This document shows, in pieces, positions 35,696-43,390 of a DNA stretch of 64,000 bases (position 1 is the stretch's first letter; every line of letters starts with the position of its first letter). A program made the position numbers and the translations under genes. The DNA comes from Enterococcus gilvus ATCC BAA-350 (GTDB lineage Bacteria > Bacillota > Bacilli > Lactobacillales > Enterococcaceae): contig NZ_ASWH01000002.1 of the NCBI RefSeq assembly GCF_000407545.1, positions 620,001 through 684,000 of the forward strand, in the 5' to 3' direction. The notes beneath the pieces were generated by a model, which worked only from the letters and a program-made list of their open reading frames with translations, was not told the DNA's origin and ran no database searches.

Positions 35696-37720
35696 TCATT
35701 GATTGATTCTGCTGTTTCTATTTTTTTTTAATTGCTCTGAGCCCGCCAAATTCATTAATTCAAAAATCAGATCCACGTGTTTGTCTTTGTCATTCGAAGC
35801 AAGTAAGATCACCGTGTGTATCCTCGATCCATCCTCAGTCACGATCCCTTTTTTGACGATTCCCATACTGAGCCCTACCCCCAATGCCCCGGCTTCACTC
35901 ATGGTATGAGGCAGTCCGATCGTATTCCGCAGTACCGTGTATTGTGGTAATACAGGCATTTCTTCTTTTAATACCTTCACAAAATTTTTGCTGATGACCT
36001 GTTGATCATTTAGCGGTTTTGCTAGTTTGTCTAAAAGATCAAGCCAGGCGATTTCCTCATCGAACACTTGGATCGTGTCTTCATTCAACGCATCGACCAA
36101 GTGCAGCCTTTTTTTCTCCACCACCTCAAAGCCTTTCGGTGTAAACAAAGTCAACAATTCATGATACAAATTCTCTTCATCGGAGATTACCGTGTACTTT
36201 TTGATCAAAGACATGATTTTCTCAGGGTTGACTAATGTATTTTGAGAGAGCGTCACTGAACGTAAAACCCGTGCGCGCAACTGCCTTTTTTCCTCGTCCG
36301 TCAAGAAATTATTCACAACAAAAACAGATTTTTCAGTCTCTAGAGGGATTGCTGAGAAGATAAAGTCCACGTCGTATTCTTCACGGTAAAATGTTCGTTC
36401 GGAGACTAGCTCAACAAACTCGATTTCCGGCAGTAAATTCTGCAACGTATTTCTTAGCAATAAAGAAATCGAAATGCCATTGGGACAAACAATGATCGCC
36501 CGCTTTCGGTTCTCATCCCGAATGATCTCCGTACTCTCCACGATATGACTCCCAATAAACAAGGAGATCAGGAAGAGCTCCGGGTCTGGAATGGGTTCTC
36601 CGAAAAACTGGATTAACGGCTCACTGGATTCTTTTACTAAATAGAACAATGAGAATAAATCAGCGTCCTTGTTTTCTTGATAAAAGCGTGTTTGTAGATT
36701 TAAATGATATTTAATGCGGTAATATGCCGGTCTCATATGAATCAGCAGCCGTTCCAGCAAGATTTCTTTTCGATCAACCGTAAGACCCGAAACTTTTTCG
36801 AAATTGTTCAAGACATCAAGCAACGCTTCTTTTAAGTTGTCCATCTCGCTCACAGATAAGATGTTGGCCTGAGATAAATTCGTCGTAAGCAGCAACAACG
36901 CGAGATAGACGCGTTCATTTCTGCTTATCTCCTCCACATCCCAAATAATGTGTTCCGCAGCTAAAAATTCTTTTGTATCCGCCAATTCAAAATCATTGAT
37001 CTTGAAATTGTAGATAATTTGTTTCCCTCGTTTTGCTCTGCGAATGATTAAAATAATCAAGAGGGGCAATACCTTTAATCGATCATCCGTAAATTGAATG
37101 TTCAGTTTTTCTTCTACTAGACTGATACGGCGTTTGAAAACTTCCACCAGCGTCGTATCGATTTTTGAAAATTGAATGATGCAATTCACGCCGTCGTAAA
37201 TCTCCGCTACATTCATCAAAACTCGAGACAAGAGATCCCGCTTGTTCCATTCATCGCCGTGAAAGTAATACCCCGTTTGCCGGTTGTATTTCAACTCAAG
37301 ATGGTCTTTTTTTACTTTTTCATTGATTCTCTTCAAATCTCGTAAAATCGTATTTCGACTCACCTCTAGTTCCACGATAAAATGATCCAGGGAAAGGTAT
37401 TCCTCTTTCGCCAAAATCATCAATTCAATGACCCAGATCCTCTCTTGACCTGAAAAAATGTAACGACCTGTTTTTTCGTGCTCCTTCTCTTTCCCCCCTC
37501 CAAACATGGATACCACTGCCTGAGGAACTAAAAAATGACCATTCTTTGTTCGCTTGATCTGGGGCAGCTTTCCATCTTCCAGAAAATCATTGATTTTTTT
37601 TAAAGCGTAATTTAACTGACTTCTCGATAGATCGAACCTTTCATATATAACTTTACTGGTAATTCGCGGATTATTGATTAGTTCCATTAATATTTGGTTA
37701 TTTCTATCTTCTAAGTTCAT
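35696..37720 (-). CDS. PRD-containing regulator of the galactitol-type operon
   Basis: 674 residues from the ATG at 37720 (AGGG 8 bases upstream; earlier GTG and ATG codons overlap that site). Order: N-terminal HTH domains (about 1-170, LDHFIVELEVSRNTILRDLK), two PRDs (about 180-410), a IIB-like domain with IIVCPNGISISLLLRN, and a IIA domain with RNTIGLPHTMSEAGALGVGL holding the histidine. It senses PTS phosphorylation and should activate the gat-type genes that follow. A cre-like site lies 31 bp upstream of the start. Confidence 0.9.
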   Translation of the reverse strand: MNLEDRNNQILMELINNPRITSKVIYERFDLSRSQLNYALKKINDFLEDGKLPQIKRTKNGHFLVPQAVVSMFGGGKEKEHEKTGRYIFSGQERIWVIELMILAKEEYLSLDHFIVELEVSRNTILRDLKRINEKVKKDHLELKYNRQTGYYFHGDEWNKRDLLSRVLMNVAEIYDGVNCIIQFSKIDTTLVEVFKRRISLVEEKLNIQFTDDRLKVLPLLIILIIRRAKRGKQIIYNFKINDFELADTKEFLAAEHIIWDVEEISRNERVYLALLLLTTNLSQANILSVSEMDNLKEALLDVLNNFEKVSGLTVDRKEILLERLLIHMRPAYYRIKYHLNLQTRFYQENKDADLFSLFYLVKESSEPLIQFFGEPIPDPELFLISLFIGSHIVESTEIIRDENRKRAIIVCPNGISISLLLRNTLQNLLPEIEFVELVSERTFYREEYDVDFIFSAIPLETEKSVFVVNNFLTDEEKRQLRARVLRSVTLSQNTLVNPEKIMSLIKKYTVISDEENLYHELLTLFTPKGFEVVEKKRLHLVDALNEDTIQVFDEEIAWLDLLDKLAKPLNDQQVISKNFVKVLKEEMPVLPQYTVLRNTIGLPHTMSEAGALGVGLSMGIVKKGIVTEDGSRIHTVILLASNDKDKHVDLIFELMNLAGSEQLKKNRNSRINQ

Positions 37721-37750
37721 CTTCATCACCCTTACACTCTCAAATTACTT

Positions 37751-37765
37751 TAAAAACGTTTTCAT
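37751..37765 (-). promoter_or_regulatory. candidate cre (CcpA) site of the polyol operon
   Basis: On the minus strand ATGAAAACGTTTTTA matches the cre consensus WTGNAANCGNWNNCW at all but one fixed position. It is 31-45 bp upstream of the regulator start, in a promoter-proximal position that fits carbon catabolite repression of a polyol operon. Confidence 0.6.
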
Positions 37766-38107
37766 TTCCACAAACTTTGTTATCCAATAATATGCATGTT
37801 TTGTGCAACATGAGTTTGCATCACATTTCACGAACCTTTTTCCACAAAAAAAAGCAGGTGAATTCCCCTGTTTAAACACTTTTATAGTAATCATCTATTT
37901 TTGTAGATAAAAAACTTCGCGTACCACCCATAAATCGCTGTTGCCCAAACCTCTAAAGATTAGCATATTTTTGTTATTCTTTCTGATCAGAAGTATCATA
38001 TCTGTTATGTGCATTTTGAGCGTATTCAGGCAAGAAAATAACACCCTGTTTTTATAGACAACGGGATATGTTTTTGGAAATAAAGATAAATAAATGATTT
38101 TTAACCA
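37766..38107. other. gene-free stretch with a degenerate T-box-like element
   Basis: 342 bp between the polyol regulator and a bidirectional terminator. On the minus strand, 37918-37929 reads GGGTGGTACGCG, one base short of the T-box core GGGTGGTACCGCG. About 60-70 bp further on, a short CAGG/CCTG hairpin (37854-37870) is followed by a T run. No open frame of substance is present. It could be a decayed leader or chance. Confidence 0.4.
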
Positions 38108-38110
38108 GAC

Positions 38111-38160
38111 AAAAAAACAGCAACACCTCTTTCTTAACAAAAAGGTGTTGCTGTTTTTTT
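38111..38160. terminator. strong bidirectional terminator
   Basis: CAGCAACACCT (38118-38128) pairs perfectly with AGGTGTTGCTG (38143-38153), flanked by seven A residues and seven T residues. It ends the minus-strand gene whose stop overlaps the T run. Confidence 0.92.
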
Positions 38161-38614
38161 ATTCATCCTTGGTCAACGTGAATTCTTTTCTCTTTTTTTG
38201 ATGATCGAATAGCTGCATTGTCATATGTGTGCTATCCGATCGGATCAAATGATACTCTTGATCCTCTCCACTGCTCGCCAACACGATGTTCTTTTTAGAA
38301 GAGTTCGTAGCGATTTGCGCATTTTTTAATACTATTCGATCATTGCAGGTAATCGTCCAAGAACGACAATTTTTATTGTTTGTTTTAAAAGTATACTGCT
38401 CATGCTCACCAAGCCACGCACCTTTCAGCCAGACTGCATTATTCGCAGTGTGTGTATTAATAAAAATGAGTAGTCCGATACTGCAAATGATCCCCGCACC
38501 GAGGACGAGTCTCTTCTGATTTATTGTCAGTGCTTTGAACTGTCGCCAAAGCTTATATAGTCCGGTGTCTAGTTGATCTAACCTACTTTTTAATTGATGG
38601 GTTCTTTTAGACAA
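38159..38614 (-). CDS. hypothetical membrane-anchored protein
   Basis: About 151 residues from a TTG at 38614 (GGGG 8 bases upstream); a GTG start at 38635 would give 158 residues but has no site. A basic N-terminal part (about 1-35) is followed by one membrane segment (LVLGAGIICSIGLLIFI) and an extracytoplasmic domain of about 100 residues with two cysteines (NCRSWTITC). I do not recognise the family. AGAACT-TT-AGTTCT around 38662-38675 is a perfect dyad in its promoter region and may be an operator. It is a single gene with its own terminator. Confidence 0.6.
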   Translation of the reverse strand: MSKRTHQLKSRLDQLDTGLYKLWRQFKALTINQKRLVLGAGIICSIGLLIFINTHTANNAVWLKGAWLGEHEQYTFKTNNKNCRSWTITCNDRIVLKNAQIATNSSKKNIVLASSGEDQEYHLIRSDSTHMTMQLFDHQKKRKEFTLTKDE

Positions 38615-38779
38615 ACAGTGATTCCCCGCTTTCACACATATTCTTTTCTATAGTATAAAAGAACTTTAGTTCTGTTGGACCAAATCATCTTAAACGATTG
38701 CTTTTCGATCCTACATGTAGAAATGTTTTACTCTCATAAAAAACACTTGCAACGTCATTCGCGGCAAGTGTTTATCTAT

Positions 38780-39949
38780 TTATTTCAGTGTTCGTGCCGC
38801 ATACCAGGCGGTACCCTCCGATCGCCAGCCCACCTTGACTAAGCTATCCCGCTCAGATGCCAGCGGTGTGTAGTGGTGACTGTCTTCCCTTGGCGCCGCA
38901 TGAGGATTGTATAATCGATACACCGGAACGCTTCCTCCTGAATACCATGAAACACCTTCCGATTTCCAGCCTGCTTTGACCAAGTTGTCCCGTTCATACA
39001 CATACGGTGTGTAGTGGTGTCTGCCGTTGTTTGGATTGTACATTCTATATACAGACGTGCCCGTTGTTGGCGACACCCACCCAACGCCTTCATAATTCCA
39101 ACCTACCTTGATCAGGTTATTGGCTTCACTCATGATTTGTGTGTAATGGTGTTGCCCGTCATTTTTGTTATACATTCTAAAAATATAACGCTCGTTGGCC
39201 GCTTGCCCGTCTGTTGTTGGTGCAACATTTGGGTCTGTGCCGTTGGAGCTGACGATTCTTCGAGCAAAATTCGGGTAAAAATAAGTAATATCCACGGCCT
39301 TCACTGTTTGTCCAGGCTGAGGTGAATGGATCATTTGATTATTTCCAACATAGATTCCGACGTGGTAAGTAGCGCCGCGGTTTCCGTAAAAAAGCAAATC
39401 CCCTGGCTGTAAAGAACCCAAACTTGCCTCTGTTCCGTATTTTTCCTGATTGGTCGTCCCCATTGGAAGATCCGTATTCGTTGCCTGCTTATAGACATAC
39501 TTCACTAACCCTCCGCAGTCAAAAGCATTAGGCCCGGCTGCCCCCCATGCATAGGGTTTTCCGATTTGCGCTCTGGCGCTGGAGACAATCGAATTTTGCT
39601 GCCCCATTGAACGGCTCATCCGCGGCTGAGCAGCCTCTTCTACGTCAGGAATACTCATTATTTGGTCAAACTGCTGTTTAGTAAAACCAGCTTCTAACGC
39701 TTTCTTTTCTTCTGAATCCTGTGCTTCAACGACGGTTTCCTTGTCTTCTGAAGAATTGGAGAGAGGCTCCTTGTTTCCACTGTCTTGTGTTGCTTCTGTC
39801 GTACTTTCAGAATTCAGAACAGAGCTGCTAGTTGTTGATGCCGTTTCATCTGCGGCCTTGACAGTCATGATTCCAGTTGACCCAAACGCGACAACACTTA
39901 ATAGAGACAAGGAGGCACTAAACAAACGCAACTTAAATGACTTTCTCAT
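38780..39949 (-). CDS. secreted NlpC/P60 peptidoglycan endopeptidase with C-terminal repeats
   Basis: 389 residues. A signal peptide (1-32) and a Ser/Thr/Glu-rich segment (33-90) precede an NlpC/P60 domain (about 118-230) with NAFDCGGLVKYVYK (catalytic Cys), TYHVGIYVGNN (His) and a further His in MIHSPQPG. The C-terminal half has three tandem repeats of about 45-50 residues, each with RMYN or RLYN, HHYT and GW(N/K/R)xEGxxW, the pattern of the DUF5648-type cell-wall-associated repeat. It probably cuts stem peptides of peptidoglycan, with the repeats holding it to the surface. AGGAG lies 7 bases before the ATG. Confidence 0.92.
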   Translation of the reverse strand: MRKSFKLRLFSASLSLLSVVAFGSTGIMTVKAADETASTTSSSVLNSESTTEATQDSGNKEPLSNSSEDKETVVEAQDSEEKKALEAGFTKQQFDQIMSIPDVEEAAQPRMSRSMGQQNSIVSSARAQIGKPYAWGAAGPNAFDCGGLVKYVYKQATNTDLPMGTTNQEKYGTEASLGSLQPGDLLFYGNRGATYHVGIYVGNNQMIHSPQPGQTVKAVDITYFYPNFARRIVSSNGTDPNVAPTTDGQAANERYIFRMYNKNDGQHHYTQIMSEANNLIKVGWNYEGVGWVSPTTGTSVYRMYNPNNGRHHYTPYVYERDNLVKAGWKSEGVSWYSGGSVPVYRLYNPHAAPREDSHHYTPLASERDSLVKVGWRSEGTAWYAARTLK

Positions 39950-40268
39950 AAAATAACTCCTGTTTTTATTTTATTTTTTTCGGATAATTCCATTACTATT
40001 TATTCAAATGACGTATGATTCCTGTCAATTCACTTAATTTGTTCCATAAAATAACTAATTGTAAGGAACATTGTACATGAAATCCCCACAAATTTCATCC
40101 CTTTCTGTTATCAATATTCTTCATTATCAAAAAGACGCTTACTGACAGCCTTTGAGCCACCTTTACATTTTTGTGACAAAATCGTTCGTTTCTATTCATA
40201 TAAACGGATGGTCGAAAAGCTGCTGAATTGATAAAGTAAGATCATTATTGGATTAGGGGGAACTATTT
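39950..40268. other. gene-free divergent promoter region
   Basis: 319 bp between the NlpC/P60 gene (minus) and the TraX-like gene (plus). AT-rich and carrying both promoters; no clear hexamer pair, dyad or small ORF could be supported. Confidence 0.45.
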
Positions 40269-41060
40269 TTGAATACGGGTATAATAAAAAAAGGATTTTC
40301 TACATTTGATTTAAAAATTTTAGGAATTATTTTAATGGTTATTGATCACGTTCACCAGATGTTTGTTCCATTCGGCGCACCCGATTGGTTGGATTGGTTC
40401 GGGCGACCAGTGGCGACACTTTTCTTTTTCGTCAGTGTCGTGGGGTTTTCTCATACCCATAATAAGAAATCTTATATGCTGCGGCTTTACATTTCGATGG
40501 TTCTTATGGCGCTATTTACTTACTCGCTGGAGCAACTCGTAGGATACGATCAAGTCGTTTTGATGAATAATATTTTTCGGGACCTTTTTGTCGGAACGCT
40601 GATGATGTATGCGATCGACCTGTTCATCGAAGGAAAAAAGAACACTAATTGGCTAAAAATGATTGCATCCATCTTGTTATTTTTATTGCCAATCCTTCTT
40701 TCATTGCTGCTTCCAGTGCTTCTTTCGAGTCCTGATTTGATGCAGCATCGATTCAGCTTTTTGATTATCGCCTCTCTTCTGCCGGCATTGCTTTTAGCAG
40801 AAAATAATATCATGGTGTTATTGATACCTTTACTTTATATTTCAAGAAACAACCGGAAGATCCAATGCTTATTGATTGCGATCACCGCAGCCATTTATTT
40901 CTTCTTAGGAACAACACAATGGATCATGGTGTTTGCGATCATTCCGATCTCGCTCTACAACGGACAAAAGGGAAAAGGGATGAAATACTTCTTTTATATT
41001 TTTTATCCGGCTCACATTGCCATCCTTTACCTCTTATCTGCTTTTTTATTCAATCGATGA
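40269..41060 (+). CDS. TraX family membrane protein
   Basis: 263 residues with about eight membrane segments. FDLKILGIILMVIDHVHQMF and WFGRPVATLFFFVSVVGFSH are the marks of the TraX family, named for the F-pilin acetylase but common on Gram-positive chromosomes, where the acceptor is unknown. The start is TTG with GGGGG 8 bases upstream; no ATG fits. The C-terminus (YIFYPAHIAILYLL) is also typical. It is a single gene with its own terminator; no conjugation genes are nearby. Confidence 0.88.
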   Translation: MNTGIIKKGFSTFDLKILGIILMVIDHVHQMFVPFGAPDWLDWFGRPVATLFFFVSVVGFSHTHNKKSYMLRLYISMVLMALFTYSLEQLVGYDQVVLMNNIFRDLFVGTLMMYAIDLFIEGKKNTNWLKMIASILLFLLPILLSLLLPVLLSSPDLMQHRFSFLIIASLLPALLLAENNIMVLLIPLLYISRNNRKIQCLLIAITAAIYFFLGTTQWIMVFAIIPISLYNGQKGKGMKYFFYIFYPAHIAILYLLSAFLFNR

Positions 41061-41064
41061 TCTC

Positions 41065-41094
41065 AAAGAGAACTCAAAGCGAGTTCTCTTTTTT
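41065..41094 (+). terminator. terminator of the TraX-like gene
   Basis: AAAGAGAACTC (41065-41075) pairs with GAGTTCTCTTT (41081-41091) around a five-base loop, followed by T residues. Confidence 0.92.
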
Positions 41095-41158
41095 GATGTC
41101 ACTAGCGCTCACTTCCTCAATCGTTGAAGAAGAATCCCATCGACCAAATAAACTAAAA

Positions 41159-41201
41159 CAAAAGCCCTTCGAAATCCAAAAATTCCGAGGGGCTTTTACC
41201 T
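41159..41201 (-). terminator. probable terminator downstream of the coiled-coil gene
   Basis: AAAAGCCC at the left end pairs with GGGCTTTT at the right end, extended by an imperfect TTCG/CCGA region. It lies about 90 bp past the coiled-coil gene stop on the minus strand. Confidence 0.6.
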
Positions 41202-41289
41202 GCTGCGACCTTATTAGAAGGACACAAATATTAAGAAATGCGCGTATGTTTTTTTATCTAAGGAGTCACTCACAGGATAAGCATTTTTA

Positions 41290-41997
41290 TTACTGATGCT
41301 GATTGACGATCTGTTGTGATTTTACCGCAGTATTTTTCACATCTTCATTTGCTTTTTTCAGCTTGTCGATATAGTCCTTCAAATCAGAATTTTCTTTATT
41401 CGAATTCGCTAATTGTTGCTTGGTTGCGTCTAGCTCTGCTTGCAATGAGCTTTTTTCATTATTCAAGGCCGTCACTTGACTGTTTAAGCTGTTAGCCGTT
41501 GATTGCAATGAGCTGACTTGATTTTGAGCATCTTGCAATCTCGCGCCCCATTCTTGATTTTTCTGATTGATCTCTTGGTTTTTCTGGTCAATTTCTTTTA
41601 ACTTATCAGCTATTTCTTGTTGTTTTGCTTGAATTTCTTGTTGTTTACCTTGTATTTCTCCATTTTTACTATTTAACTGCGACAATAAACTATTTTTTTC
41701 ACCAATCAATTGATTTTCAGTATTTTTGGATTCATTGATTTGCTGTTTATAATTGTCTACTTCTCTTTGTGCTTGCGTTAATTGATTCTGCACATCCGTT
41801 GATCTCGATAACAGTTGAGAAAGCTGTTGCTCTTTATTACTCAAGGATGTGTTAAGTTTATCCAAATTTGTATTAATAGTTGAGATATTGTCTTCTCCAC
41901 CCCAATTAATCAAACTATCTGCATAATTTTTTCCTACCGTTCCAAAAGCAATCAATAATAACGGCATAATGATAAGTGCAATGTTTCTTTTTTTCAT
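41290..41997 (-). CDS. membrane-anchored or secreted coiled-coil protein
   Basis: 235 residues. A short N-terminal hydrophobic segment (IALIIMPLLLIAFGTVG, about 5-21) is followed by an almost continuous coiled coil (about 40-225) rich in Gln, Asn, Lys and Glu. Residues about 113-150 contain imperfect seven-residue units with QQEI, KEIDQ and NQEIN cores. There is no LPXTG motif or enzymatic domain. GGGG lies about 10 bases before the ATG. I do not recognise a specific family; a spacer or envelope-scaffold role is possible. It is a single gene with a probable terminator. Confidence 0.72.
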   Translation of the reverse strand: MKKRNIALIIMPLLLIAFGTVGKNYADSLINWGGEDNISTINTNLDKLNTSLSNKEQQLSQLLSRSTDVQNQLTQAQREVDNYKQQINESKNTENQLIGEKNSLLSQLNSKNGEIQGKQQEIQAKQQEIADKLKEIDQKNQEINQKNQEWGARLQDAQNQVSSLQSTANSLNSQVTALNNEKSSLQAELDATKQQLANSNKENSDLKDYIDKLKKANEDVKNTAVKSQQIVNQHQ

Positions 41998-42332
41998 TGG
42001 TAAATTTCCCCTTTTAATATAACCTACAGCGACCTACAATGTTTTAATCATAAGATATTTTTCACAATTTGCAATTACAGTTGTTGTTTAATTAGAAATT
42101 TCTTTGTTTATTTTAATTATTTATAATTTATTGTTTTTTATATTTTCTAAATAATAAAAAGACATTTATTCATCCTTTTCACTATGCAAAAGAAAACTGT
42201 CTTCACAAGAAGATACAATATATTGTGCCATTTTGATAAAATACCACAAAGAAAACACAATATCTAGTCTTTCTTTTCATTTTTTTTTAGCGCTAAGATA
42301 AGTCTCAGATGAAAAAGATAGGTGGTTATATT
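41998..42332. other. gene-free AT-rich region
   Basis: 335 bp between divergent genes, very AT-rich. A perfect palindrome TTAGCGCTAA at 42287-42296 lies about 37 bp upstream of the LOG-family start and may be an operator or part of the promoter. Nothing else was seen. Confidence 0.45.
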
Positions 42333-42899
42333 ATGAAATTAGCAGTCTTTTGCGGCTCACGCTATGGAAAAGAAGAAAAATATAAGAAGCTTGCAGAACA
42401 GGTCGGAGAATACATTGCAGACGTGGGGGCAGAGCTCGTATACGGAGGTTCCATCAGTGGATTGATGGGGGCAGTAAGTGATGGCGTGATCAAGAAAAAT
42501 GGAAACGTCACTGGAATTTACCCTCGTGGACTATTTGCGGATGAGGTACCTAGAGAGGATGTAACAGAATTTATTTTTACGGATACGTTGGATGAACGAA
42601 AACAGCTTTTGATCAATAAGTCAGATGCTTATTTGGTCCTGCCTGGCGGCTTGGGAACGTTGGAAGAGCTGTCCCAAGTATTGAGTGCTAGTTCAATTGG
42701 ACTCATTCCCGCAAAACCCGTTGCAATACTAGATATTGACGGATTTTACTACTCATTCATTGAGTTTCTGATCAACGCTTCAAATGAAGCCTTTATTGAT
42801 CCAGAGGCTACTAAGCACCTATTGATCTCCGCAGATTATCACTCCTTGATTGATAAAATTTGCTGCGAAGTTGCTGGAGAAGGAGTCGTTGCTTCATGA
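42333..42899 (+). CDS. TIGR00730 (LOG) family Rossmann-fold protein
   Basis: 188 residues. The N-terminal strand LAVFCGSRYG, the phosphate loop YGGSISGLMGAVSDGV and the signature LPGGLGTLEELSQVL mark the LOG family, whose members release ribose-5-phosphate from cytokinin-type or other nucleoside monophosphates. The ATG at 42333 has GGTGG 7 bases upstream; an earlier ATG has none. Its TGA overlaps the ATG of the next gene, so the two are translationally coupled. Confidence 0.9.
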   Translation: MKLAVFCGSRYGKEEKYKKLAEQVGEYIADVGAELVYGGSISGLMGAVSDGVIKKNGNVTGIYPRGLFADEVPREDVTEFIFTDTLDERKQLLINKSDAYLVLPGGLGTLEELSQVLSASSIGLIPAKPVAILDIDGFYYSFIEFLINASNEAFIDPEATKHLLISADYHSLIDKICCEVAGEGVVAS

Positions 42900-43333
42900 A
42901 TATCTATTTAGCTGGTCCCTTCTTCTCTAAAGAACAACGGGCATTGATTCGCTCTGTGGAAAACGCCTTAAAAAATAATCCAACGGTGGAAGAATACCAT
43001 TCTCCACGATTGGACCAAGCATGCGAATATGAGTCCTTTACTCCCGAATGGGCAAGGGAAACGTACTTGAAAGATATGCGTCATATCAAGGCAGCCGATT
43101 GTCTGGTCGCTATTTTGGATTATGAACATGGAATCACCGATCCCGGCACCGCCTATGAAATTGGGATTGCCAAAATGTTGAGCAAGCCTGTTATTGGCCT
43201 GCTAACCAATGGCGACACCGTGAACATTATGTTGACTGAGTCACTCCATGCTTTTACAAGACAGATTTCAGGCATTGAACACTATGATTTCAACAAGCTG
43301 CCTCCCTCTCCTTATCAAGGAAATTATATTTGA
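42896..43333 (+). CDS. nucleoside 2-deoxyribosyltransferase-like protein
   Basis: 145 residues. MNIYLAGPFFSKEQRAL is the family start, CLVAILDYEHGITDPGTAYE carries the active-site Asp and Glu (GTAYEIG), and the C-terminal IEHYDFNKLP is typical. The family swaps the base of deoxynucleosides or hydrolyses nucleotides. It overlaps the LOG-family gene by ATGA, so both may act on the same nucleotide pool. It is convergent with an Mga-type regulator. Confidence 0.87.
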   Translation: MNIYLAGPFFSKEQRALIRSVENALKNNPTVEEYHSPRLDQACEYESFTPEWARETYLKDMRHIKAADCLVAILDYEHGITDPGTAYEIGIAKMLSKPVIGLLTNGDTVNIMLTESLHAFTRQISGIEHYDFNKLPPSPYQGNYI

Positions 43334-43390
43334 CCTACTAGCAAGTGCCTCCCTTTCTTCAAGAGAGGCACCGGCTCGTTCTGTAATTGA

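Noticed and set aside
37895..38140. 81-codon minus-strand frame starting MLRKRCCCFF
   Set aside because: Its start lies inside the terminator at 38111-38160, it has no RBS, and the sequence is AT-rich with no protein-like pattern.
40865..41296. 143-codon plus-strand frame running over the TraX 3' end
   Set aside because: It passes through the TraX-like coding region and its terminator, with no RBS and no recognisable domain.
41530..41670. Possible tandem DNA repeat
   Set aside because: It is the coding pattern of coiled-coil heptads, with many third-base differences between units, not an exact nucleotide repeat.
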